DNA from: Candidatus Omnitrophota bacterium
Lineage (GTDB): Bacteria > Verrucomicrobiota > Verrucomicrobiia > Limisphaerales > UBA1319
Assembly: GCA_023473405.1 (NCBI GenBank)
Contig: JAMCZD010000344.1
Location: 1-11,124, forward strand
DNA length: 11,124 nucleotides
Reading direction: 5' to 3'
Every line of letters begins with the position of its first letter. Position 1 is the stretch's first letter. A program made the translations under genes and the position numbers. Positions 1 to 5,901 of the stretch are shown in pieces. Below the pieces are notes generated by a model. It had not been told where the DNA came from and made no database searches. It saw nothing but the letters and a program-made list of their open reading frames with translations.

Positions 1-187
1 GTGATGATGGTGCCGAACAGTCTTAATATGCGAAACTGGGTTTCGCCCGAACACCGCGAGGGGGCCGGGGGTTCAGGGCGAAGGAAACGGGGCTAATTCT
101 CATAAAACCAAGCGTTAAGCTGTGGTTTTTGCTTGTCAAGCCAGTAATTTTAACCTTCTGTGAAGTGGCAAATTGCAAAGGAGGCTC
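1..187. other. Left-edge non-coding region with a small hairpin
   Basis: I see no convincing gene here. A perfect 7-bp stem with a 3-nt loop lies at 30-46 (gcgaaac / gtttcgc); it has no T-tract, so it is not a clear intrinsic terminator. The stretch 75-160 is AT-richer than its surroundings and precedes the integrase remnant. It contains a TTGTCA -35-like hexamer at 133-138, but no good -10 box at the right distance. An 11-nt palindrome, GCTTG-T-CAAGC, sits at 131-141. The region is probably the old leader of the integrase gene. Confidence 0.4.
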
Positions 188-430
188 ATGACAAATGCGA
201 AACCCGATCCGCCCCTGGATTTTCCGGATTGGCCGGCGGCGCTGGCAGCCGCGCCGTTGCGACCGGAAGAACGCGAGCGCCACGCCGTAACCCTGCGCTG
301 GTATTTGAATTTCTGCCGGCGCAGCCGACCGCCGGTCTGCAAGCAATCGGCACGGGATTGAATTACCCAGGCCGAGCAGCCGAAGCAGTCGCCCGCATGG
401 AGATTGGAGTCATGGAAAGAGGACATTCGT
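188..430 (+). pseudogene. Decayed tyrosine recombinase (integron-integrase-like), N-terminal fragment with in-frame stop
   Basis: A strong ribosome binding site (AAAGGAGG, 177-184) precedes ATG 188. The peptide has a DFPDWPAALAAAPL stretch at residues 11-24 and a RHAVTLRWYLNFCRR stretch at about 36-50. This resembles the N-terminal SAM-like DNA-binding domain of tyrosine recombinases, especially the integron-type integrases common in Verrucomicrobiota. The frame is cut by TGA at 359-361, directly after ARD. The same frame then continues with family-like sequence (ITQAEQPKQSPAWRLESWKE), so the TGA looks like a nonsense change rather than a natural end. Similarity fades near 430, just before the palindrome at 441. 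The core-binding remainder and the whole catalytic domain (Arg...His-x-x-Arg...Tyr) are absent, so no recombinase activity is possible. Family assignment is from pattern recognition only. Confidence 0.6.
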
Positions 431-440
431 TGTGTAATTG

Positions 441-498
441 GGGTCGCATCTCCACATTACACATAATTATGGAAATGTGGAATGTGGAGATGCGACCC
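441..498. repeat. Perfect 18-bp inverted repeat (REP/MITE-like palindromic unit)
   Basis: Left arm GGGTCGCATCTCCACATT (441-458) and right arm AATGTGGAGATGCGACCC (481-498) are exact reverse complements around a 22-nt loop. The loop contains a 10-bp self-palindrome CATAATTATG (462-471). It also carries a second copy of AATGTGG (474-480) directly before the right arm's own copy, allowing an alternative slipped hairpin. There is no T-run after the stem, so it is not a typical intrinsic terminator. It lies at the broken edge of the integrase fragment. The shape fits REP-like or miniature mobile palindromes spread by transposases elsewhere in a genome; that assignment is inference. Confidence 0.7.
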
Positions 499-625
499 TA
501 TTGCCTTTCACCGTCGCCAAGCCCTGATGTAGGCAGTTCGACCGGGAGGAGAAAGTCAGAGCCGGCTGACACCGACCGCTACCCTTTCAGGGGCGAGGCT
601 GCCACCGAGCCCACAAGGTCGGCCT
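499..625. other. Non-coding spacer between palindrome and GNAT gene
   Basis: I see no gene. The GNAT 3' flank could fold as a branched structure: an outer 6-bp stem (572-577 with 617-622) enclosing two short hairpins (582-585 with 589-592, and 597-600 with 608-611). It lacks a T-tract in either direction. It may act as a weak terminator for the minus-strand GNAT gene, or the pairing may be chance in GC-rich DNA. No trace of the missing integrase C-terminal part is recognisable here. Confidence 0.3.
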
Positions 626-1138
626 TCATTCGGTAAATGCCCCGTGGAATCGAACGACACCCTTATCCTCGTTTGGATACAGACGTTTCGATAGAGTAAC
701 CGCAGGGGGAACGCCTTCAACGGTAAGCGAAGGATCGTTCGTGAAGCCGAATCGGATGTAATACTTTGGATCGCCGACCAATACACAGCCAACTGCATTT
801 TGCTGCTGCATCCAGCTTAACGCGGCATTCATCAAGGCGCTGCCAATTCCCATCCTCTGAACGCGGGGCAGAACCGAGATGGGGCCCAATCCATACCAGC
901 GCCCTTTGGCTTCGGAAACCGATACTGGAGACAAGGCAATGTGACCGACGATCTCCGAATTCGAAATCGCAACCAATGACAACGCAAGCGCGTCCGCCTT
1001 TCTCAACAAATCGATAACCAAATGCTCGCGCTTGCAACTGTAGGGACAATCACGAAACGCCAGCTCGGTAACCTCTCTGATAATGTCGATGTCGGAAGGC
1101 TGTTCCTCACGAATCAAAATTGGCATGTTGATATTCAT
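626..1138 (-). CDS. GNAT family N-acetyltransferase (YhbS/COG3153-like)
   Basis: A 170-residue single-domain GCN5-related N-acetyltransferase, the normal length for the family. Such enzymes transfer acetyl from acetyl-CoA to an amine of a small molecule, peptide or protein; the substrate here is unknown. The acetyl-CoA pyrophosphate-binding loop is visible as QRMGIGSA at residues 94-101 (Q/R-x-x-G-x-G/A). It follows the strand WYGLGPISVLP (81-91), which is characteristic of the YhbS-like subgroup. The C-terminal VLVGDPKYYIRFGF (119-132) is the typical GDPxYYxRFGF signature. ATG 1138 is used; a second in-frame ATG (residue 5) is possible, and neither has a good ribosome binding site. The gene stands alone, downstream of the PIN remnant on the same strand with a 47-nt gap. 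It appears intact and cytoplasmic. Confidence 0.9.
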   Translation of the reverse strand: MNINMPILIREEQPSDIDIIREVTELAFRDCPYSCKREHLVIDLLRKADALALSLVAISNSEIVGHIALSPVSVSEAKGRWYGLGPISVLPRVQRMGIGSALMNAALSWMQQQNAVGCVLVGDPKYYIRFGFTNDPSLTVEGVPPAVTLSKRLYPNEDKGVVRFHGAFTE

Positions 1139-1154
1139 GTTTCTTGTCTATTAA

Positions 1155-1190
1155 CCATCATCCGTTTCATCCGCGAAATCCGTGGTCAAA
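1155..1190. repeat. Short 9-bp-periodic intergenic repeat (ATCCG x3)
   Basis: ATCCG occurs at 1160, 1169 and 1178, exactly 9 bp apart, within the context catccgtttcatccgcgaaa followed by tccgtggtc. It touches the stop codon of the PIN remnant (1186-1188). The same style of spacer, built from variants of 'atccgcg-aatccgtgg', recurs between genes in many bacterial genomes. I know that from memory and did not verify it here. Confidence 0.45.
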
Positions 1191-1590
1191 TCATCAAGTT
1201 CAGCACGGGAAATCCCTCGCGTCTGGCGATGGCGGCCAGGCGGGCATCCGCGCACGCAAACTCGAGCCGGCCTGGTTCCTGGTCGGTGGCGACCACAGCG
1301 GCGACGAGTTGGAGCGCATCGGCCGCTCGCAGGGGATGCAGCCGCAACAAGCGCTTTGCCCAATTCCGGACTTTGTCGGTCGGGTCCACTTCCATCCAGC
1401 CTTGCTGGAGTGCCAGGAGCCGTCCAAGGGCTTCTTCGACAAGCTCAGCACCCAGGGTGGATTCGCGTTCGCGGCGTGACAAGGCCGAAACGCATTCCAG
1501 AGGCGATCCCCACCAGGTGATAATCGCGGAATCCTGGTTCAGGATTTCCAGCGCGCGCCGGCTGCATGTCTCAGCCACGAGCAAGGCCAC
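1186..1590 (-). pseudogene. VapC-like PIN-domain toxin, N-terminus lost, no antitoxin
   Basis: Read from GTG 1590 this gives 134 residues with the body of a PIN-domain RNase of the VapC type: ALLVAE near the start, a WWGSPLECVSAL helix (about 26-37), and LHPLRAADALQLVAA (about 83-97), which carries the conserved R-x-x-D-A acid. FACADARLAAIARREGFPVL (about 111-130) carries the late acidic D. The first catalytic Asp, normally in a (Y/F)xDTSALV motif at the extreme N-terminus, is missing. Upstream in the same frame the codons read PKGSARV where DTSALV would be expected, and no ATG, GTG or TTG start precedes them in a plausible place. A long palindrome begins 50 bp upstream, and no VapB/Phd-type antitoxin gene precedes it. 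I therefore call it a decayed orphan toxin. An unusual but intact PIN protein is less likely. Confidence 0.65.
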
Positions 1591-1639
1591 CCGCGCTGAG
1601 CCTTTCGGGGCGAACTCTAAGCCCGGGAAAGCATTGACG

Positions 1640-1708
1640 CTAAGGAAGGCATGAAAGCAGGAAGTGGGCTCGCCCTTTTCTCCGTTCCTGTTTTCATGCT
1701 TTCCTTAG
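1640..1708. repeat. Long imperfect palindrome, 24-nt arms (REP/MITE-like)
   Basis: The arm 1640-1663 (begins CTAAGGAAGGCATGAAAGC) matches the reverse complement of 1685-1708 at 22 of 24 positions. The loop is 21 nt (1664-1684). The outer flanks are also partly complementary. It lies between the truncated PIN gene (minus strand) and the start of the uronate isomerase-like gene (plus strand). It contains two ATG codons in frame with the latter gene (1651 and 1696), so automatic gene callers could extend that gene falsely into it. The sequence is unrelated to the palindrome at 441-498. There is no T-tract; a mobile palindromic unit is more likely than a terminator. Confidence 0.65.
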
Positions 1709-1767
1709 AGTCCAAAAAGTTGAGGAGATTGCATTACCGTTCCGGTTTCGATTACGCTGAACTTGAA

Positions 1768-3075
1768 ATGACCAACACGATTTCCAAGTCGCGTCTTGAA
1801 ACGATCGAGGTGGAGGTTCGCCAGGCCGTCGCCACCACGCCGGTCTGCGATGTTCACACCCATCTTTACGACCCGGCCTTTGGGCCGCTATTGCTCTGGG
1901 GCATCGATGCTTTATTGGTTTACCATTATGTGGTGGCGGAGGCATTTCGGTTTCTACCGCTATCCTGCGAGAGGTTCTGGGCTTTGAGCAAGACGGAGCA
2001 AGCCAACCTGATCTGGGAAGCCCTGTTCATCGAACATTCCCCTGTCTCGGAGGCGTGCCGCGGCGTGCTCACCACCCTGAACGCCCTCGGGCTCGACGCT
2101 AACCAGCGCGATCTGCCCGCCATCCGCCAATGGTTTGCCGAGTGGAAAGTCGAAGATTACCTCGAACGTTGCCTCGAGTTGGCCGGAGTCTCGACTCTCT
2201 GCATGACCAATTCGCCCTTTGACGATGTCGAGCGTGGTATTTGGGAACGCGGTTTCACGCGCCATCCGGCGTTTACCGCGGCGCTGCGGATTGATCCCTT
2301 GCTGCTGCAATGGAACGAAGCAGTTCCGCGCTTGGCGCAGTGGAGTTATGCGGTCACCCCCGAGCTATCCCCGAAAACCGTGGACGAAACCCGCCGCTTC
2401 CTGGCGGATTGGACCCGAAGAATCCAGGCCCGATACTTGATGGTCTCACTGCCGCCCGGCTTCAATTATCCCGCCCAGACCGAGTGTGCTCAATTGATGG
2501 AGAAGGCGGTGCTGCCGCATTGCCGCGATTACGGCTTGCCCTTTGCCCTTATGCTCGGGGTGAAACGAGGCGTTAATCCCGGCCTGCGCCTGGCCGGTGA
2601 CGGCGTCGGTCCATGCCAATTGGAGTCGTTGGAAAACCTGTGCGCGCAGAATCCATCGAATAAATTCCTCGTGACAGTCCTGGCGCGGGAGAACCAGCAT
2701 GGACTCTGCGTCGCGGCCCGCAAGTTCCCCAACCTGCATCTTTTTGGCTGCTGGTGGTTTACCAACATTCCCACCGTGATCGATGAGATGACCCGGATGC
2801 GGCTCGAGTTGCTGGGGACGAGTTTTACCGTCCAGCATTCCGACGCCCGGGTTCTCGATCAGATCATCTACAAATGGCGCCATTCGCGGGCGATCATTGC
2901 CGATGTCCTGGTCGAGAAATACCTTGCCCTGGCCCAAACCGGGTGGGAGCCCTCGAACGATGAAATCGAGCGAGATGTCAAGGACTTGTTTGGAGGGACT
3001 TTTGCGAAGTTCTGCTCACCTGTAAGCTCGTCGATTGATCTGCCTGCAAAAGGTTTTGACGGACAAGGCTTCTAG
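1768..3075 (+). CDS. Uronate isomerase-like metal-dependent enzyme (amidohydrolase superfamily)
   Basis: 435 residues from ATG 1768. The frame is open back to 1651, but that extension lies in the palindrome and looks non-protein, so I prefer 1768 even though it lacks a clear ribosome binding site. The metal-binding HxH is in CDVHTHLYDP (H30, H32). CWWF (328-331), SDAR (358-361) and the following YKWRHSRAIIADVLVEKY (368-385) match in order the late conserved blocks of glucuronate isomerases (WWF, TDSR, and the helix after them). Uronate isomerase interconverts D-glucuronate and D-fructuronate (or galacturonate and tagaturonate) in the cytoplasm. This protein is divergent, so an isomerase role is a family-level guess, and a different sugar acid or a hydrolytic reaction is possible. 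It stands alone on the plus strand. Its last ~32 codons overlap the convergent SGNH gene. Confidence 0.8.
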   Translation: MTNTISKSRLETIEVEVRQAVATTPVCDVHTHLYDPAFGPLLLWGIDALLVYHYVVAEAFRFLPLSCERFWALSKTEQANLIWEALFIEHSPVSEACRGVLTTLNALGLDANQRDLPAIRQWFAEWKVEDYLERCLELAGVSTLCMTNSPFDDVERGIWERGFTRHPAFTAALRIDPLLLQWNEAVPRLAQWSYAVTPELSPKTVDETRRFLADWTRRIQARYLMVSLPPGFNYPAQTECAQLMEKAVLPHCRDYGLPFALMLGVKRGVNPGLRLAGDGVGPCQLESLENLCAQNPSNKFLVTVLARENQHGLCVAARKFPNLHLFGCWWFTNIPTVIDEMTRMRLELLGTSFTVQHSDARVLDQIIYKWRHSRAIIADVLVEKYLALAQTGWEPSNDEIERDVKDLFGGTFAKFCSPVSSSIDLPAKGFDGQGF

Positions 3076-4252
3076 CGCGCCCCGGTTTCGAACCTGAATT
3101 CGCGCCAAGCCGGAGCCAATCACGGAACGATGGCTCGGCGTAGAGCTCCCCGGCCAGGCGGGCATAACCCTGGGTGAGCGGATGGCTGGCATCGGCATAG
3201 AGTTCCGACGACAGAGTGCGTGGAACAAGGTGACGGACCTGGTTTTGCGCCAGCCATTGCTCCGCGCCATCGCGCAATTTCCGGTAAACCAGCTTGTCTT
3301 CCGCTGCCAGCAGATGTTCGTTGAATGGGCCCAGGACCACCAGGACATTGTCTTCCCTTTGGCGCAGGATTTCTATGGACCGCTTGAAGGCAGCCCACTG
3401 CAACGAGGTGTCGAGTGCCACCCATTCAAATCGCGCATTACCGCTGGTTGTCTCCGACCACGGCTTATGCCGGGGGCTCTTCGGCCCGCGGCGGGAGTCG
3501 TCCTGTGACATCATTGGCAATCTCAGGGTAATTTGGGCCAGTGGATTCTGGTAACAATGAGGGTAATTGGGCGGATCATTCCCATCATCGGCCAGGGTCC
3601 AATTCAGTATGCTTCTTTGGTCGAAGTAAGCGTTTTGCAAGTGGTTCACCCAGCCGAGAAACGGGATTTCGCGTTCAATAACAATGCTCAACCGTTCGGC
3701 CATATCGGCCCCGTAGCACGGAATGCGCGGCATGAATTGGGGAACCAACCGGGCATGATTGAAGGTTTCCTCTTTGGCCTCCTGGAGATCGGCCTTCGGG
3801 CTGGTCAACCAAAGCGCATTCCAGAATAGAAGCACTCTCCGTTGGCGAAGCGCGCCGCCATAGTATTTAATGAGACCTTCCATGGCCAGTGGAAACAAGC
3901 CATTGATGCCGCCGTTGATATAGGAGTTGGTTTGACCGGCCTCCTGATTGAGAAAATGCGACAGAGTACCGTCGGGCAAAACATATTCGCCCCAAACCAC
4001 CGAGTCACCGAGCACGATAATCCTGGCCGGATCGCGAACCTGGCTCAAGCGCCGGGCATAGAGCCAGTAGTCACTGCTTAGCTCGTATGGCACCCGATAG
4101 TCCGGTCCGGGCGAGAACGTCTCGATCCGTTCCCAGACTGGCGGAAGCAACCAGCCCATCCCCAGAACAATAAGAAAACACAGAATCCACTGCCTTATTG
4201 ATCGTGCGAAGGCGTTCACCCCGAAAACCGATGCTTGAGTCTTGTCACCCAT
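2978..4252 (-). CDS. Membrane-anchored SGNH/GDSL acyltransferase-like protein, partner of MBOAT
   Basis: 424 residues. A single N-terminal membrane helix (about 20-37) anchors an extracytoplasmic SGNH domain. The four SGNH blocks are visible: IIVLGDSVVWGE with nucleophile Ser84, the NGGINGLF glycines (113-120), FWNALW with Asn145, and DASH with Asp354 and His357. AlgJ/AlgX-, PatB- and DltD-type proteins of this design receive or transfer acyl groups delivered across the membrane by an MBOAT protein, or remove them. The start ATG 4252 lies 6 nt after the MBOAT stop, implying translational coupling and a shared job. The C-terminal ~40 residues (SGSKPGRARSLVRQ onward) look low-complexity and lie over the end of the convergent isomerase-like gene (98-bp overlap), so the reading frame may have lost its original stop. 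The exact acyl group and glycan are unknown. Confidence 0.85.
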   Translation of the reverse strand: MGDKTQASVFGVNAFARSIRQWILCFLIVLGMGWLLPPVWERIETFSPGPDYRVPYELSSDYWLYARRLSQVRDPARIIVLGDSVVWGEYVLPDGTLSHFLNQEAGQTNSYINGGINGLFPLAMEGLIKYYGGALRQRRVLLFWNALWLTSPKADLQEAKEETFNHARLVPQFMPRIPCYGADMAERLSIVIEREIPFLGWVNHLQNAYFDQRSILNWTLADDGNDPPNYPHCYQNPLAQITLRLPMMSQDDSRRGPKSPRHKPWSETTSGNARFEWVALDTSLQWAAFKRSIEILRQREDNVLVVLGPFNEHLLAAEDKLVYRKLRDGAEQWLAQNQVRHLVPRTLSSELYADASHPLTQGYARLAGELYAEPSFRDWLRLGANSGSKPGRARSLVRQNLLQADQSTSLQVSRTSQKSLQTSP

Positions 4253-4258
4253 GGCCGC

Positions 4259-5860
4259 CTAGAACTGAAAATAAATGAAAGTCCCTCCCCCGGACGAAAA
4301 CAGGCACATATAGAGGATCATTCCAGCAGCCAGCGTGACGCGCACAACCCCGGTCCGCAGCCAGTTGCGCAAATGAGATTCGTAAAGAAATTGATAGAGC
4401 CAGACCATGCCCACCAACCCGAGCATCAGGGCGGGACATTGCGGGTCCGCCCAGGCTGCGCCAAAAATCCTTCGCACGATCAATAAGGCGTCACTTAGCG
4501 AGCCGGCCCGGAAGAAAATCCAGGTAAAACTCACAAAGACGAAAACACCGACCTGCTTCAACAGCCTGGGCAATCGCTCGCGATACCAGTCGGAGCGTTC
4601 GAGCTCACGAGTGATCATCACGCCCAGCGCGTGAAGCGTCCCCCAGATCACAAATGTCCAGGCTGCCCCATGCCAAATGCCCGAGATGAAGAAGGTCAGA
4701 AACAAATTCCGGTACATGCTCGAGACGCCATTTCGGTTTCCGCCCAGCGGAATATAAACGTAATCGCGGAACCATGTCGAAAGGCTGATGTGCCACCGGG
4801 ACCAAAACTCGCCCAACCCCGTTGCCAAATACGGATTGTTGAAGTTTAACATCAGATCAAACCCCAGCAACCGGGCCACCCCGCGCGCCATGTCGGTATA
4901 ACCGCTGAAATCGAAGAAGATTTGCCAGCCAAAGGCCACCGTCGCCAGGATCAATGCCGGCGCCCGGAAGGCACCGGGATTGTCATACACACGCTCCACA
5001 TAGAGAGACAGGTAATTTGCCAGGGCCAGTTTCTTGAAAAGTCCCACCAGGAAAAGCGAAAGACCGTCTGTTATATTCTCCCAGCGAAAGGCCGGGAATT
5101 GGTACAACTGCGGGAGCAAATGTTTGGCCCGCTCAATGGGCCCCGCCATCAATTGGGGAAAGAAACAAACAAAAGTGGCGAACCGAACGAAGTTCCTCTC
5201 ACGCCGCACCTTTCCCAGGTAGAAGTCGATGGTGTAACTCATCGACTGGAAGGTGAAAAAGGAGATGCCGACCGGCAACACGTAACTAAAACCAAACGGC
5301 ATTAATGTCGAAGGATCGGGCAGCCGGATCGAGGCATGCAGCCAGGCCAGAATCCCGTTCGCATTCTCCACCACGAACCGCGCGTATTTAAAAAAGAATA
5401 GCAGCGACAGGTTATTGACGATGCTGATGATCAGCCAAATCCGGCGGTTGCTGAACAGCGCCCCAGCCGCCATAAGCAGTAGTATCAGCGCCAAGCCCGC
5501 CATGAGCGGACGAAGCGTCACCGGACCGGCGACCACGAGCCCCAGGGCAGCCAGCGCCCCCGCCCCAGCCACCACATAGGCGCGCCGCAGCACCCGGTCG
5601 TTGAAACGCAGACGCGTCAGGCGCCCCCATGTTTCCCCACGCGCACCCTCGACTGGACAATGGTCCATGAACATTACCACGAAATAGTCCAGGGCGGTGG
5701 AGTAGAACACGAGAAACAGGTAGTATGGATTCCACCAACCGTAAAAGAAGTAGGACGCCGCCATGAGCCAGGGAATCCATAATCGTGTCTTGCGCAGGAG
5801 ATAAAATCCCGGAAGAACCACCATCATGAAGACGAAAAATGGCCAGGTATGAAACAGCAT
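4259..5860 (-). CDS. MBOAT family membrane O-acyltransferase (AlgI/DltB/PatA type)
   Basis: 533 residues, polytopic. Family hallmarks include LMAASYFFYGWWNP (32-45), PVGISFFTFQSMSYTID (196-212), FPQLMAGPIERAKHLLPQL (234-252), EFWSRWHISLSTWFRDYVYIPLGG (351-374), GIWHGAAWTFVIWG (394-407) with the essential His397, and the C-terminal FIYFQF. These proteins move an acyl group, usually acetyl from acetyl-CoA, through the membrane to a partner that modifies an exported polysaccharide, peptidoglycan or teichoic acid. ATG 5860 has an AGGAAAG ribosome binding site 8 nt upstream. Compared with standard AlgI there is an insertion at about residues 68-138 that seems to add two membrane helices (95-112 and 118-135). 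It is third in the operon, with the SGNH partner 6 nt downstream and the SUMF1-fold lipoprotein gene 41 nt upstream. Confidence 0.95.
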   Translation of the reverse strand: MLFHTWPFFVFMMVVLPGFYLLRKTRLWIPWLMAASYFFYGWWNPYYLFLVFYSTALDYFVVMFMDHCPVEGARGETWGRLTRLRFNDRVLRRAYVVAGAGALAALGLVVAGPVTLRPLMAGLALILLLMAAGALFSNRRIWLIISIVNNLSLLFFFKYARFVVENANGILAWLHASIRLPDPSTLMPFGFSYVLPVGISFFTFQSMSYTIDFYLGKVRRERNFVRFATFVCFFPQLMAGPIERAKHLLPQLYQFPAFRWENITDGLSLFLVGLFKKLALANYLSLYVERVYDNPGAFRAPALILATVAFGWQIFFDFSGYTDMARGVARLLGFDLMLNFNNPYLATGLGEFWSRWHISLSTWFRDYVYIPLGGNRNGVSSMYRNLFLTFFISGIWHGAAWTFVIWGTLHALGVMITRELERSDWYRERLPRLLKQVGVFVFVSFTWIFFRAGSLSDALLIVRRIFGAAWADPQCPALMLGLVGMVWLYQFLYESHLRNWLRTGVVRVTLAAGMILYMCLFSSGGGTFIYFQF

Positions 5861-5901
5861 GGGACGGCTTTCCTATTTCAGCCGGGTGCAGGCAGGACGA
5901 A

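Noticed and set aside
131..141. GCTTG-T-CAAGC as a possible LexA/SOS operator for the integrase
   Set aside because: It does not fit the LexA box types I know (CTGT-N8-ACAG, GAAC/GTTC types, TGTTC-N4-GAACA) and there is no clear -10 box nearby.
572..622. A branched fold resembling a tRNA or attC site
   Set aside because: Stems are only 4-6 bp with no tRNA T-loop, anticodon arm or integron core-site consensus; chance pairing in GC-rich DNA is likely.
160..636. A 158-codon plus-strand frame covering the integrase remnant and the palindrome
   Set aside because: It is out of frame with the recognisable integrase peptide and passes through both arms of the palindrome; it has no good ribosome binding site.
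1022..1654. A 210-codon plus-strand open frame
   Set aside because: It lies antisense to the GNAT 5' end and the PIN remnant, with Arg/Ser-rich composition typical of a shadow frame.
1651..1767. The 39-codon N-terminal extension of the isomerase-like gene from ATG 1651
   Set aside because: It begins inside the palindrome's left arm and has no family similarity or ribosome binding site.
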